NCBI GenBank assembly: GCA_018240635.1
Contig: JAFEFJ010000008.1
Span: 1-36,413, forward strand
From: Pseudomonadota bacterium
GTDB taxonomy: Bacteria; Pseudomonadota; Alphaproteobacteria; Acetobacterales; Acetobacteraceae
Direction of reading: 5' to 3'
Length of the DNA stretch: 36,413 nt
The first letter of the stretch is position 1; each line of letters starts with the position of its first letter. The position numbers and the translations under genes were made by a program. Below the pieces are notes generated by a model that ran no database searches, had not been told where the DNA came from, and saw nothing but the letters and a program-made list of their open reading frames with translations. This document shows, in pieces, positions 1-8,917 of the stretch.

Positions 1-714
1 CTCGGCCTCGATCGCGTGCATCACGAAGCGGATGGAGTTGACGTTCTTCACCTCGCAGCGCGTGCGGAACCCCTCGCCCGGCTTGCGGACGGAAACGTTC
101 ACGTCGGCGCGCATGGAGCCTTCCTCCATGTTGCCGTCGCAGGTGCCGAGATAGCGCAGGATGCTGCGCAGCTTGCGCAGATAGGCGCCCGCTTCCTCCG
201 GGCTGCGCATGTCGGGCTCGCTGACGATCTCCATCAGCGCGACGCCGGAACGGTTCAGGTCGATATAGGATTTCGTCGCGTGCTGGTCGTGCAGCGACTT
301 GCCGGCGTCCTGTTCCAGATGCAGGCGCGTGACGCCGATCTGCCGCGTGGAGCCGTCCTGCAGCTCGATCAGGATGGTTCCCTTGCCGACGATCGGATGC
401 TCGTACTGGCTGATCTGATAGCCGGCGGGCAGATCGGCGTAGAAGTAGTTCTTGCGGTCGAAACGGCTGACCAGGTTGATCTGCGCTTCGAGTCCGAGAC
501 CCGTGCGCACGGCCTGCGCGACGCATTCGCGGTTGATGACCGGCAGCATCCCCGGGAAGCCCGCATCGACGAAGCTGACCTGCGAGTTGGGCGGCGCGCC
601 GAATTCGGTCGCGGCACCGCTGAACAGCTTCGACTTGCTGATGACCTGGGCGTGGACTTCGAGGCCGATGACGACTTCCCAGGCCCCGGTCGATCCTTCG
701 ATGGTGTAGCTCAT
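1..714 (-). CDS. gatB: Aspartyl/glutamyl-tRNA(Asn/Gln) amidotransferase subunit B, N-terminal half (cut by window edge)
   Basis: Subunit B of the GatCAB amidotransferase, which converts Glu-tRNA(Gln) (and often Asp-tRNA(Asn)) to the amidated form in the cytoplasm. GatB binds the mischarged tRNA and activates the carboxylate. The first 238 residues are present; the family is usually about 480-500 residues, so the C-terminal half lies beyond base 1. Visible family segments are [10 protein letters not shown] near the start, the [17 protein letters not shown] stretch, [11 protein letters not shown] (the family HxEEDxGK region) and [10 protein letters not shown]. The ATG at 714-712 starts 3 bases after the gatA stop, so translation is probably coupled. 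The gene is last in gatC-gatA-gatB. The family call is secure. Confidence 0.97.
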   Translation of the reverse strand, partial: MSYTIEGSTGAWEVVIGLEVHAQVISKSKLFSGAATEFGAPPNSQVSFVDAGFPGMLPVINRECVAQAVRTGLGLEAQINLVSRFDRKNYFYADLPAGYQISQYEHPIVGKGTILIELQDGSTRQIGVTRLHLEQDAGKSLHDQHATKSYIDLNRSGVALMEIVSEPDMRSPEEAGAYLRKLRSILRYLGTCDGNMEEGSMRADVNVSVRKPGEGFRTRCEVKNVNSIRFVMHAIEAE

Positions 715-717
715 GGC

Positions 718-2199
718 TCAGTGCCCCGCGCGGACGCTGGGAAGGGCGGAGAAACCGGCCGCACGCTCGATCGCGGCGGCGACCGAGAAGACGGTCTCCT
801 CGTCGAACGGCTTGCCGATCACCTGCAACCCGAGCGGCAGCCCGTTGGCGTCGAGGCCCGCGGGCACCGACATGCCCGGCACGCCCGCCATGTTGGCGGG
901 CACCGTGAACACGTCGTTCAGGTACATCTTGATCGGATCGTCCATGTTCTCGCCCTGCGCGAAGGCGGCCGAGGGCGCGGTGGGCGTCAGCAGCGCATCG
1001 ACCTTGCCGAAGGCGTCCGTGAAGTCCTTCAGGATCAGCGCGCGGACCTTCTGCGCCCGCAGATAGTATGCGTCGTAATACCCGGCCGACAGAACGTAGG
1101 TGCCGATCAGGATGCGCCGCCGCACCTCCGCGCCGAAGCCGGCCGCGCGTGTGCGCTCGTAGAGGTCGCGCAGATCCTCGCCGTCCTCGCGCAGGCCGAA
1201 GCGCACGCCGTCGTAGCGCGCGAGGTTGGACGAGGCTTCGGCGGGTGCGACGATGTAGTAGGCGGCGAGGCCGTATTTCGTGTGCGGCAGCGACACGTCC
1301 ACGATTTCGGCGCCCTGGTCGCGCAGCCAGTCGAGCCCCTGGCGCCAGAGCAGCTCGATCTCCTCCGGCATCCCGTCCATGCGGTACTCGCGCGGCACGC
1401 CGATGCGCAGCCCCTTCACCGGGCGCTTGCAGGCGGCTTCGAAATCCGGAACCGGAACGTCGGCGCTGGTTGAGTCCATCGGGTCGAAGCCGGCCATCGA
1501 GCGCAGCAGGATCGCGCAGTCCTGCACGGTGCGGCCGAACGGGCCGGGATGGTCGAGCGAGGAAGCGAAGGCGACGACGCCCCAGCGGCTGCACCGGCCG
1601 TAGGTGGGCTTGATGCCGGCGATGCCGCAGAACGAGGCCGGCTGGCGGATCGACCCGCCGGTGTCCGTCCCCGTCGCGCCGAGCGCGAGACGTGCCGCGA
1701 CCGCCGCCGCCGAGCCGCCGGAGGAGCCGCCCGGCACCAGCACGGCCGCATAATCCTGCCGTCGCTTCCATGGGTTCTCCACCGGGCCGAAGGCGGAGGC
1801 CATGTTGGACGAGCCCATGGCGAACTCGTCCATGTTCGCCTTGCCCAGGAACACCGCGCCGTCGCGCAGCAGATTGGCGCTGACGGTGCTTTCGTAGGGC
1901 GGAACGAACGGCTCCAGGATGCGGCTGCCGGCGGTGGTGCGCACGCCTTCGGTGCAGAACAGGTCCTTGATCGCGAGCGGGATGCCGGCGAGCGGGCCGG
2001 CCTTGCCCTCGGCCAGCGCGGCGTCCGCCGCCGCCGCCTGGCGCAGCGCCTGGTCGGCGGTGACGGTGACATAGGCGTTGAGGCGCGGGTTGAGCGCCTC
2101 GATCGCCGCGAGATGGGCTTCCGCGAGGTTGCGCGCGGTCACGTCGCCGGCGCGCAGCGCGTCGCGCGCCTCCGCCAGCGTCAGATCGGTCAACATCAT
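718..2199 (-). CDS. gatA: Aspartyl/glutamyl-tRNA(Asn/Gln) amidotransferase subunit A
   Basis: Amidase-signature glutaminase of GatCAB. It releases ammonia from glutamine and channels it to GatB. The protein is 493 aa, normal for the family. The Ser-cisSer-Lys triad is visible: Lys78 in AIKDLF, the cis-Ser at about 159 in PGGSSGGS, and the nucleophile Ser183 in [10 protein letters not shown]. The start overlaps the gatC stop as ATGA; two ATG codons stand in tandem (2199 and 2196), and the first is chosen because of this overlap. gatB follows after 3 bases. The organism therefore probably makes Gln-tRNA(Gln) and/or Asn-tRNA(Asn) indirectly, as most alphaproteobacteria do. No anomaly seen. Confidence 0.98.
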   Translation of the reverse strand: MMLTDLTLAEARDALRAGDVTARNLAEAHLAAIEALNPRLNAYVTVTADQALRQAAAADAALAEGKAGPLAGIPLAIKDLFCTEGVRTTAGSRILEPFVPPYESTVSANLLRDGAVFLGKANMDEFAMGSSNMASAFGPVENPWKRRQDYAAVLVPGGSSGGSAAAVAARLALGATGTDTGGSIRQPASFCGIAGIKPTYGRCSRWGVVAFASSLDHPGPFGRTVQDCAILLRSMAGFDPMDSTSADVPVPDFEAACKRPVKGLRIGVPREYRMDGMPEEIELLWRQGLDWLRDQGAEIVDVSLPHTKYGLAAYYIVAPAEASSNLARYDGVRFGLREDGEDLRDLYERTRAAGFGAEVRRRILIGTYVLSAGYYDAYYLRAQKVRALILKDFTDAFGKVDALLTPTAPSAAFAQGENMDDPIKMYLNDVFTVPANMAGVPGMSVPAGLDANGLPLGLQVIGKPFDEETVFSVAAAIERAAGFSALPSVRAGH

Positions 2200-2483
2200 T
2201 CCACCACTTTCGGCACGGCGTAGAAGTCGCCGGCCCTGTCGGGCGCGTTCATCAGCACCCGGTCCACGTAACCGCCGTCGGTGACCGCGTCCTCGCGCAT
2301 GCGCAGCGCCATGCTGGCGGCGCCGGTCAGCGGCTCCACGGCGGAGACATCCACCTCCTGCAACTGCTCGATCCAGCCCAGGATGCCGTTCAGCTCCTGT
2401 TGCAGTGTCGCGACCTCGGCCTCCGCCACGCGGATCCGCGCGAGATTGGCGATGCGGCGAACGGTCGCGGCGTCGAGCGACAT
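2196..2483 (-). CDS. gatC: Aspartyl/glutamyl-tRNA(Asn/Gln) amidotransferase subunit C
   Basis: Small belt subunit that wraps around GatA and stabilises the GatA-GatB complex. It is 95 aa from the ATG at 2483. The family N-terminus [17 protein letters not shown] is visible, with the central [22 protein letters not shown]. An ATG three codons upstream (2492) would add MLP, but it has only 2 bases after the AAGGA purine run, so I prefer 2483, which also matches the usual GatC N-terminus. The stop overlaps gatA by 4 bases. The gene is first of gatCAB and lies 51 bp from the divergent ruvX. A TATAAT-like box sits just before the start, so a leaderless message is possible. Confidence 0.95.
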   Translation of the reverse strand: MSLDAATVRRIANLARIRVAEAEVATLQQELNGILGWIEQLQEVDVSAVEPLTGAASMALRMREDAVTDGGYVDRVLMNAPDRAGDFYAVPKVVE

Positions 2484-2491
2484 GGGCAGCA

Positions 2492-2497
2492 TTATCC
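2492..2497 (-). promoter_or_regulatory. Candidate -10 box of gatCAB, possibly leaderless
   Basis: GATAAT (5 of 6 to TATAAT) lies on the minus strand with 7 bases before the gatC ATG at 2483, so transcription would begin at or next to the A of the start codon. No convincing -35 stands 16-18 bases upstream (the sequence there is CCGCCG-like). The same bases include the AAGGA that could act as a ribosome site, so the two readings compete. Inference only. Confidence 0.3.
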
Positions 2498-2534
2498 TTG
2501 TTGGGAGGGTGAGCGGCGGACCATAACGGGGCCG

Positions 2535-3002
2535 ATGCCCTTGTTCAACTTGACCGATCTGCGCGCCCTGCTGGGGCGAGAGGAGCGCCTGATCGGTCTC
2601 GATCCAGGCGCCAAGACCATTGGCGTCGCGCTGTCGGACGTGCGCCTGACGCTGGCGAGCCCCTACGGGAGCCTCAAGCGCGGCAAGCTGTCGGCCAACG
2701 CTGCCGAGATCGCGGCGATCGCGCGCAAGGAGGGCGCGGGCGGGCTGGTGGTGGGGCTGCCGCTGTCGATGGACGGCACCGTGGGACCGGCGGCGCAGGC
2801 GGCGCGCGACTGGACGCTGGCGCTGTCGGACGCGACGGGCCTGCCCGCCGCGCTGTGGGACGAGCGGCTGTCCAGCGCCGCGGTCAACCGCTTCCTGATC
2901 GGCGAGGCCGACCTGAGCCGCCGCAAGCGCGCGGAGGCCGTGGACCGCGCCGCCGCCGCCTGGATGCTCCAGGCGGCGCTCGACGCGAGCCGGACGGCCT
3001 GA
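2535..3002 (+). CDS. ruvX: Putative pre-16S rRNA nuclease / Holliday junction resolvase-like YqgF
   Basis: RNase H-fold nuclease of the YqgF/RuvX family. In E. coli it is linked to maturation of the 5' end of 16S rRNA; the older name is Holliday junction resolvase-like. It is 155 aa, normal length. Visible are the first acidic strand [17 protein letters not shown] (residues 19-35), the glycine-rich [15 protein letters not shown], and WDERLSS followed later by the C-terminal acidic helix [13 protein letters not shown]. The start is the ATG at 2535; a longer reading from 2400 would run back through the opposite gatC gene and is rejected. The gene is divergent from gatC and convergent with the phosphatase pseudogene 9 bp downstream. 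Confidence 0.93.
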   Translation: MPLFNLTDLRALLGREERLIGLDPGAKTIGVALSDVRLTLASPYGSLKRGKLSANAAEIAAIARKEGAGGLVVGLPLSMDGTVGPAAQAARDWTLALSDATGLPAALWDERLSSAAVNRFLIGEADLSRRKRAEAVDRAAAAWMLQAALDASRTA

Positions 3003-3011
3003 CCCGGAGGC

Positions 3012-4828
3012 TCAGGGACGGACCGGGTCCGCCGGCAGCCCCAGCGTGCGGCCCGGATAGCCCGCCGCGTCGAAGTAGGGCGTCCGGCCGACCATCTGCA
3101 TCCGGACCACGGTCACATGGCCCGCCTTGTCAGGCTCGGAGCGGACGGTGCGGACCTGCACCGCCGGCATCGCGCCGTTCGGCATCGCCTCGGTCAGCGG
3201 GCGGCCCACCAGACGGCCCTTTTCCTTGATCCGCAGCCCGAGGATCTGGGCGATGGTCTTGCCGAGATCCGCATTGCTCGCCGGGGCCTGATCGACGAAG
3301 TGCTGGCGGAAATCGGGGCCGATCGCGCCCATGATGTTGCGGGTATCGGCGCGGGAGAAGCTGCCGTGCATCCCCTGCCCCTGCTGCAGGCCGGTGTCCG
3401 CGACCTCGACGCCGCAGGTGGTGGGATCGGCGCAGCCGGTCGTGAAGGTGCGGAAGTTCACCGCGATTGCCGGCATGGGCGTCACCGCCGAGCCGTTCAG
3501 CGCGATCGCCGACAGCGGCAGCGTGCCCGGGATCGGCCCGAGCTTGTCATCGACGAACAGGCCGCTCACGTAGTCCTGCGCCGACAGCACCTGAACCACC
3601 TTGGCAGCCAGCGCCTTGTCGCCGCCCGGCAGGTAGACGAGGTCCGACCCGCCGTTGGAGGCCACGACCACCTGCGGATGCGCCGGATCGTTGCCGATCA
3701 GGCCGTTGCCGCGCGAGGGATAGGCGTCGGCGGCGACGGGCGCCGACTTCGCGTCCGGATCGAACAGGCCCATGCCGAGCCCGTGCGCCAGATCGAGCGC
3801 GACGAAGCCGGGCGGCAGAAGCTTCTCCGGCACGTCCTTGTAGCTCTGCGACGCCGCCCAGCTCGTGGCGCTCTCCTTCGAGATCGTGGAGAACCCGTGG
3901 CCCGACGTGACGATAACGTCCGTCGTGCCGCTCAGGCCGAGCTGCTTCACCGCCGCAAGCACGCTGGCGAGGTCGTTGTCGGCGTTGCGGATCGCGGCGA
4001 GCGTGGTCGGCCCGTCGATGCCCGGGGTCAGCCGGAGGAGGCTGTCGCCCTGATTGTGCTGCGTGCCGTCGGGATCGCGCGACCACAGCACCATCGCGAA
4101 GGGCTTGCCGCGCTCCTTGAACCACGGCAGCACCACCTTCGTCGCGACGTCGGTGAAGTACGCCTGCTGCGTCACGTTGGCGACAGAGGTGCCGGGCGTC
4201 GTAGCGTTGCCGGCCTTGGCGTTGTCGCCGCGCGTGGGCGCCTGCACGGGCAGGTTCGCCGCGGCGAGCCGGCGCTGCATTTCGTCCGACAGCGGAATGC
4301 CGCCCGACCGGCCCGTGCTGTCATCGACGACGACGGTGTGCTGGCCGGTCCGCTCCGTGTGATCGAAGATCAGCGCGGGGCCGACCTTGCCGATCGTCGC
4401 GGTCGAAAGCCCGGCCTCGCGCGCCGCGCGCAGGATCGTTTCCTCGTTCAGATAGTTGCCGGCGAAATGCTCGTCCACGTCGCCGAGCACCGGGTCGCTT
4501 TCGAGGAACGGCGTCAGGCTCGCCCGGCGCCCGGGACCGGAAAGCCGGTGTAGATCGTATTGCTGAAATCGCCGGTGTCGCCGAGCAGGTGACCGGTCGC
4601 CATGCCCGAGGCATTTGCCGTGGTAAAGGTGGGGAACAGCGAATGGGAGTTCGCGAAGCGCACCCCACCCGCGAGCACGCCCGCCATGGCGGGCGCGTTG
4701 GCCGGGGTCGCCATGCCGGGCCGCATGCCGTCGGCGACGAACAGGATGACGTTGTGGGGCTCGGCCCGAGCGCCCGCCGCAGCGGTCATCGCGCACAGAG
4801 CCGCAGCGGCGGCAAGCAAACGTCGCAT
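3012..4828 (-). pseudogene. Secreted alkaline-phosphatase-superfamily phosphodiesterase/nucleotide pyrophosphatase, frameshifted
   Basis: The gene would encode an exported metal-dependent phosphatase or phosphodiesterase of about 605 aa. Translation from the ATG at 4828 (GAGGA 8 bases upstream) gives a signal peptide (MRRLLAAAAALCAM...ARA), the metal site LFVADGM (Asp33) and the nucleophile region LFPTFTTANAS (probably Thr69). It then stops at 4514 after 104 codons. The family sequence resumes in another frame at ASLTPFLESDPVLGD and runs to 3012. One extra G in the GCCGGGCGAGCC run near 4525 would join the frames as PVPGAGASLTPFLE. The metal motif normally TSDHG or TADHG reads TSGHGFS, so the Asp ligand is missing as well (GGC in place of GAC or GAT). 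WSRDPDGTQH and the late GMHGSFS motif remain. It could be a sequencing error plus a real substitution, but two lesions favour a decayed gene. Confidence 0.8.
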
Positions 4829-4967
4829 CAAGGGAATCCTCAGGGCAGGTGACAAAAGACACCACGCCTTTAGCGCGCCGCCACCGGGCCAAGTATCACC
4901 GAACGATGACAGCCGCGGCGGCGCCTTCCCTGCCCCGCCCGGCGGGCGCGCCCGAACTTCCACGCCA

Positions 4968-4987
4968 CGGCCCGCGCGGGCGGGCCG
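4968..4987 (-). terminator. GC-rich hairpin downstream of degP
   Basis: A perfect 8-bp inverted repeat CGGCCCGC/GCGGGCCG with a 4-base loop lies 13 bases past the degP stop. A second, shorter one (CGCCC/GGGCG) is at 4936-4948. Neither has a T-run, so if these end the hflK-hflC-degP transcript they would do so weakly or with Rho. Confidence 0.3.
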
Positions 4988-4999
4988 CGGCGGCGGACC

Positions 5000-6550
5000 C
5001 TAGCCCGGCTGCTTGTCCTTGTCCGCGGTCAGCGACAGCGGCACCCAGCGCAGGCCGTCCTGGCTCTGGATCAGCATGAGAACGGATTTGCGGCTCTGCT
5101 TGCGCTGCGCCTCGACGCGGCTCTGCACGTCGGCGGGGCTGGAGACCGGCTGCTGCTGCACCTCCACGACCACGTCGCCGGGCTTGAGGCCACGTTCGGC
5201 CGCCGGGCTGTTGGGCGCGACATCGGTGATCACGACGCCCTTCTGATCGGCGCCGAGCTGGAACTTGTCGCGCATGTCCTGCCCGATGGGCGCGAGCTTC
5301 AGGCCGAGGCCGGAAATCTCGGTGGGCTTCTGCTGGTCGGGCTTGCCGGCGGGCGACGCGGAGGCGAGCTGCTGCTTGTCGTCCGGCTTCTCGGCCAGCG
5401 TGGCCTGCACGGTCACTTCCTTGCCGTCGCGCCACAGCAGCACCGGCACGGTCTGTCCGACCGGCGAGTCGGCGACGATGCGCGGCAGGTTGTGCATCTC
5501 CTTCACGTCCTGATTATTGAACTTCAGGATGATGTCGCCGTTGCGGATCTTCGCCTTGTCGGCGGGGCCGCCATCGTTGACGCCCGCCACCATCGCTCCG
5601 GACGGGTCGTGCAGGCCCAGGCTCTCGGCGATATCGGGCGTGACCTGCTGGATGCGAACGCCGAGCCAGCCGCGCCGCGGATGGCCGTACTGCTTGAGCT
5701 GATCGACGACCACCCTCGCCATGTTCGACGGGATCGAGAAGCCGATGCCGATCGACCCGCCGGAGGGCGAGTAGATCGCCGTGTTGATGCCGATCACCTC
5801 GCCGTCCATGTTGAACAGCGGGCCGCCGGAGTTGCCGCGGTTGATCGCGGCGTCGGTCTGGATGAAGTCGTCATAGGGGCCCTGCCGGATGTCGCGGCCG
5901 CGCGCCGATACGATGCCCGCGGTGACGGTGCCGCCGAGGCCGAACGGGTTGCCGATCGCGACCACCCAGTCGCCCACCCGCTCCTTGTCGCTGTCGCCGA
6001 AGGGGACGAAGGGCAACGGCTTGTCGGAGCTGACCTTCAGAAGCGCGATGTCGCCGGTCTCGTCGCGGCCGACGATGGTGGCTTTCAGCGTGCGGTTGTC
6101 CTGCAGCGTGACGGTGACCTCATCGGCGCCGTCGATGACATGGTTGTTCGTTACCACGTAGCCGGCGGGATCGATGATGAATCCCGAGCCCAGGCTTTGC
6201 ATCCGCCGTTCGGGCGCGGGGGACGGGCCGGGCGACGGCCCCTGCCCCTGGCCCCGCCCGCCGGGGCGGTTGCGGTCGAGGAAATCCTTGAAAAACTGCT
6301 CGAACGGCGAGCCGGGCGGGAACAGCGGCATTTCGGGCCCGCCGGCGCGCGCGTCCACGTGGGACGAGGACGCGACGTTCACCACCGCCGGCAGCAGTTT
6401 CGCGGCGAGGTCGGCGAAGCTGTTGGGCCCGGTCTGCGCGGCGGCAAGCGACGCGGCCGAAGCGGCACCAGGCAGCGCGAGGGGCGCGCCCAGGAGAAGA
6501 GCCGCCGCCAGCGCGGCGGCCGGACGGAAGCGGAGGCGCGAAACCTGCAT
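5000..6550 (-). CDS. degP: Do/DegP-type periplasmic serine endoprotease (HtrA family)
   Basis: Periplasmic trypsin-like protease/chaperone that degrades misfolded envelope proteins. It is 516 aa. The order is: signal peptide (about residues 1-32, AALAAALLLGAPLALPGAASA), a Gly/Pro-rich linker at about 94-115, the protease domain with His137 (VTNNHVID), Asp167 (TGDIAL) and Ser241 (RGNSGGP), then PDZ1 (about 290-385) and PDZ2 (about 412-505). This is the DegP/DegQ two-PDZ plan. The ATG at 6550 is followed at once by the signal peptide. The gene lies 104 bp after hflC in the order hflK-hflC-degP, common in alphaproteobacteria. The gap contains a possible own promoter and strong palindromes, so expression may be partly independent of hflKC. 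Confidence 0.96.
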   Translation of the reverse strand: MQVSRLRFRPAAALAAALLLGAPLALPGAASAASLAAAQTGPNSFADLAAKLLPAVVNVASSSHVDARAGGPEMPLFPPGSPFEQFFKDFLDRNRPGGRGQGQGPSPGPSPAPERRMQSLGSGFIIDPAGYVVTNNHVIDGADEVTVTLQDNRTLKATIVGRDETGDIALLKVSSDKPLPFVPFGDSDKERVGDWVVAIGNPFGLGGTVTAGIVSARGRDIRQGPYDDFIQTDAAINRGNSGGPLFNMDGEVIGINTAIYSPSGGSIGIGFSIPSNMARVVVDQLKQYGHPRRGWLGVRIQQVTPDIAESLGLHDPSGAMVAGVNDGGPADKAKIRNGDIILKFNNQDVKEMHNLPRIVADSPVGQTVPVLLWRDGKEVTVQATLAEKPDDKQQLASASPAGKPDQQKPTEISGLGLKLAPIGQDMRDKFQLGADQKGVVITDVAPNSPAAERGLKPGDVVVEVQQQPVSSPADVQSRVEAQRKQSRKSVLMLIQSQDGLRWVPLSLTADKDKQPG

Positions 6551-6576
6551 AGTCTATGATCCCACGGGTGTGTCTC

Positions 6577-6605
6577 GATATGGTCCGGGCTCCGCCGGGG
6601 CGCAA
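6577..6605 (-). promoter_or_regulatory. Candidate sigma70-type promoter of degP
   Basis: TTGCGC (6605-6600) and CATATC (6582-6577) are spaced by 17 bases on the minus strand, which would start transcription about 20 bases before the degP ATG. Both boxes match the consensus only partly. I saw no clear sigmaE-type GGAAC motif here. Confidence 0.35.
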
Positions 6606-6609
6606 CCGA

Positions 6610-6636
6610 CCCCGCCGCGCGGGGCCGGCCGGCCCC
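6610..6636. repeat. Overlapping GC palindromes between hflC and degP
   Basis: GGGGCCGGCCGGCCCC at 6621-6636 is a perfect 16-base palindrome. It overlaps CCCCGC-CGC-GCGGGG at 6610-6624, so the two hairpins exclude each other in RNA. They lie 18-45 bases after the hflC stop and could slow or process the transcript between hflC and degP. No T-run follows. Confidence 0.4.
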
Positions 6637-6654
6637 AACGGCGTCCTCTCCGGG

Positions 6655-7536
6655 TCAGGGCCCCGCCGGCACGGGCGGAGTGGAAAGGTAGCGCAAAAAC
6701 GGCGTGTCGGGGGTCAACACGAGTTTGGCGTTGCCGCCCGCGAAGGCGTCCCGGTAGGCCGACAGCGTGCGCCAGGCGGTGAAGAAGTTGGCGTCCTGCC
6801 CGTAGGCGTCGGCATAGAGCTTGGTCGCCTGCGCCTCGCCCTCGCCGCGCAGCTTGTCGGCGGTCGCCCGCGCCTCCGCCAGAAGCACCGTGCGCTCCCG
6901 TTCGGCGTTGGCGCGGATGCGCTGCGACGCCTCCGCGCCCTCGGCGCGGGCCTGCGCCGCGACGCGCTGCCGCTCGGACTGCATCCGGCTGAGGATCGCC
7001 TGCGTGTTCTCCTCCGGCAGGTCGGCGCGGCGGATTCGCACGTCCTCCACCTGCACGCCGAAGCCCGCCATCTCGCGGTTCACCTGCTGGCGGATGGTGG
7101 TCATGATGTGCGTGCGGTCCGCCGAGAGCACGTCGAGCAGCGTGTTGCTGCCGAGCACGCGGCGCAGCGACGACGAGACGATGGAGTTGAGGCGGCTGCG
7201 GATGCCGTCCGGGATCGGCCCGATCGCCTGGTAGAACAGCAGCGGATCGACGATGCGGAACATCGTGAAGCTGTCCACGATCAGGCGGCGCTGATCGCCA
7301 AGGATCACCTCCTGCCCCGCGGTTTCCACCAGCAGCAGCCGCCGGTCGAAGGTCAGCACGTGCTGGATGAAGAACGGCAGCTTCGCGTGCAGCCCCGGCT
7401 CCGAGATGACGCGGACCGGCTTGCCGAACTGCGTGATGAGCACCTGCTGCGTCTGCTGAACGGTGAACAGCGAGGACATGGCCAGGAGGACCGCGACCAC
7501 CAGGACGGCGGCGGCGATGATCGGCGCGCGCCTCAT
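6655..7536 (-). CDS. hflC: Protease modulator HflC (SPFH/Band 7 protein)
   Basis: Inner-membrane SPFH protein that forms a large periplasmic cage with HflK around the FtsH protease and modulates its access to membrane substrates. It is 293 aa. One N-terminal membrane segment (about residues 5-23, PIIAAAVLVVAVLLAMSSLF) is followed by the Band 7 domain (VQQTQQVLITQFGKPVR onward) and a charged, coiled-coil-prone helix rich in Ala/Glu/Arg (about 165-235). The start overlaps the hflK stop as ATGA, so synthesis is coupled for a paired complex. degP follows 104 bp later, which groups membrane and periplasmic protein quality control in one cluster. Confidence 0.96.
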   Translation of the reverse strand: MRRAPIIAAAVLVVAVLLAMSSLFTVQQTQQVLITQFGKPVRVISEPGLHAKLPFFIQHVLTFDRRLLLVETAGQEVILGDQRRLIVDSFTMFRIVDPLLFYQAIGPIPDGIRSRLNSIVSSSLRRVLGSNTLLDVLSADRTHIMTTIRQQVNREMAGFGVQVEDVRIRRADLPEENTQAILSRMQSERQRVAAQARAEGAEASQRIRANAERERTVLLAEARATADKLRGEGEAQATKLYADAYGQDANFFTAWRTLSAYRDAFAGGNAKLVLTPDTPFLRYLSTPPVPAGP

Positions 7537-8774
7537 TTCGCACCTCCCTGGGCGGCAGCCGCCGCGGGCGCGGCGGGCGGCGCTGCCGGTCCCGGTTTCG
7601 GCAGATCGTTCAGCGGCAGGAACGGCAGCAGGCCGCGCATCTTGTCATCCAGGACGACGGTGCCGGAGCGCGCGAGCACGTCCTGCATGGTGTCGATGTA
7701 CATGCGCTCCAGCGTGATCGCCTTGGCCGCCTTGTAGGCCGCGAGCACGCTGAGGAAGCGCTGGGTCTGGCCGGTTGCCTCGGCGACGGCGGCCGTCTTC
7801 GCGCCCTCGGCCTCGGCGACGATCCGCGCCGCCTCGCCGCGCGCGCGGGGCACGATGTCGTTGCGGTACGACTCCGCCTCGTTGCGAAGCCTCTCGGCGT
7901 CCGTGTTGGCGCGCTGCACGTCGCGGAAGCTTTCCACGACCGCCTCGGGCGGATCGACCTTCTGAAGCTGCACCTGCGTGATCTCCACGCCGGCCTTGTA
8001 CTGGTCGAGGATCGACTGCGTTTCCTTGAGCACGTCGGCTTCGATGGCGGCGCGCAGCTGCGTCAGCGCCGGCTGGATGGGCGTGCGGCCGATCACCTCG
8101 CGCATCACGCTCTCGGCGACGGCCTTCACCACGATGTCGGGGTCGCGGACGTTGAACAGGTAGGCGACGCCGTCGCGGATGCGCCAGAACACGGTGAAGT
8201 TGATGTCGATGATGTTCTCGTCGCCGGTGAGCATCAGGCTCTCCTCCGGCACGTAGCGCACCGCGCGGTCGCGCGACGGGATCTCGCCGCCCGCCGAGCG
8301 GTAGCCGATCTCGGTGCGGTTGATGCGGGTGACGGCGAGCAGTTGCACGCTCTCGATCGGCCAGGGCAGGTGGTAGTTCAGGCCGGGCAGCGTGCTGCGG
8401 TTGTAGGCGCCGAAGCGCATCACGAGGCCCTGCTGGTCGGGCTGCACGTGGTAGATGCCGCTGGCGAGCCAGAGCACCGCGAGCGCGATGGCGAGCAGGC
8501 CGAGCCCGCGCCCGCCTGAGGCGCCGCCGCTGGGGAGCAGCCGGCGCACCATCGCCTGCAGGCGCGCGATGAGCTGGTCGAGATCGGGAATCTGGCCGCC
8601 GCCGCCGCCACGCCCGGGTCCCCACGGCCCGCGCGGCGGCGGGCCGCCCCTGCCTCCGCCCCCGCCTCCCGGACCGCCGCTTTGACCACCCCCCTGGCCG
8701 CCGCCGCCGGAGCCGCCGCCGGGCGTTCCTCCGGAGGGGCCCCACGGGCTGGGCCCGCCACTGTTCCAAGGCAT
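7533..8774 (-). CDS. hflK: FtsH protease activity modulator HflK
   Basis: Partner of HflC in the FtsH-regulating SPFH cage of the inner membrane. It is 413 aa. A very glycine-rich N-terminus (about residues 5-60, with runs such as GGSGGGGQGGG) is followed by a membrane segment (about 91-108, LGLLAIALAVLWLASGIY). The SPFH domain starts at VQPDQQGLVMRFG, then comes a long Ala/Glu/Arg helix, and the C-terminus is Ala/Pro-rich. A glycine-rich cytoplasmic tail is usual in proteobacterial HflK. The ATG at 8774 has AGGAG 9 bases upstream. It is the first gene of hflK-hflC-degP and divergent from mrp. Confidence 0.96.
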   Translation of the reverse strand: MPWNSGGPSPWGPSGGTPGGGSGGGGQGGGQSGGPGGGGGGRGGPPPRGPWGPGRGGGGGQIPDLDQLIARLQAMVRRLLPSGGASGGRGLGLLAIALAVLWLASGIYHVQPDQQGLVMRFGAYNRSTLPGLNYHLPWPIESVQLLAVTRINRTEIGYRSAGGEIPSRDRAVRYVPEESLMLTGDENIIDINFTVFWRIRDGVAYLFNVRDPDIVVKAVAESVMREVIGRTPIQPALTQLRAAIEADVLKETQSILDQYKAGVEITQVQLQKVDPPEAVVESFRDVQRANTDAERLRNEAESYRNDIVPRARGEAARIVAEAEGAKTAAVAEATGQTQRFLSVLAAYKAAKAITLERMYIDTMQDVLARSGTVVLDDKMRGLLPFLPLNDLPKPGPAAPPAAPAAAAAQGGAK

Positions 8775-8804
8775 GCGGCTTTGCGCTCCTGCGTGTTCCG
8801 GATT

Positions 8805-8820
8805 CCCCGCCAGGGCGGGG
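8805..8820 (-). other. Hairpin in the predicted hflK leader
   Basis: CCCCGC-CAGG-GCGGGG forms a 6-bp (optionally 7-bp) stem about 30 bases before the hflK ATG, inside the leader predicted from the upstream promoter. It may be only a by-product of high G+C. No known riboswitch is recognised. Confidence 0.3.
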
Positions 8821-8885
8821 CGTTGGCGTCGTGCGGACCATGCGCCATATGGTGTCGGGCGGCGGCCCCCGCGCGAGGCGGCTGC

Positions 8886-8913
8886 ATAATCACTACCGCA
8901 CGGAGCAATGCAA
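8886..8913 (-). promoter_or_regulatory. Candidate promoter of hflK-hflC(-degP)
   Basis: TTGCAT (8913-8908), 16 bases, then GATTAT (8891-8886) on the minus strand form the best sigma70-like pair in the hflK-mrp gap. The start would be near 8879, leaving a leader of about 105 bases. It sits directly against the mrp start, so the two genes may interfere at initiation. Confidence 0.4.
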
Positions 8914-8917
8914 GCCG

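Noticed and set aside
8831-8917. N-terminal extension of Mrp from GTG 8831 or the ATGs at 8840 and 8849
   Set aside because: It crosses the likely hflK promoter and encodes an Arg-rich stretch unlike the family. The ATG at 8918 is preferred, though not proven.
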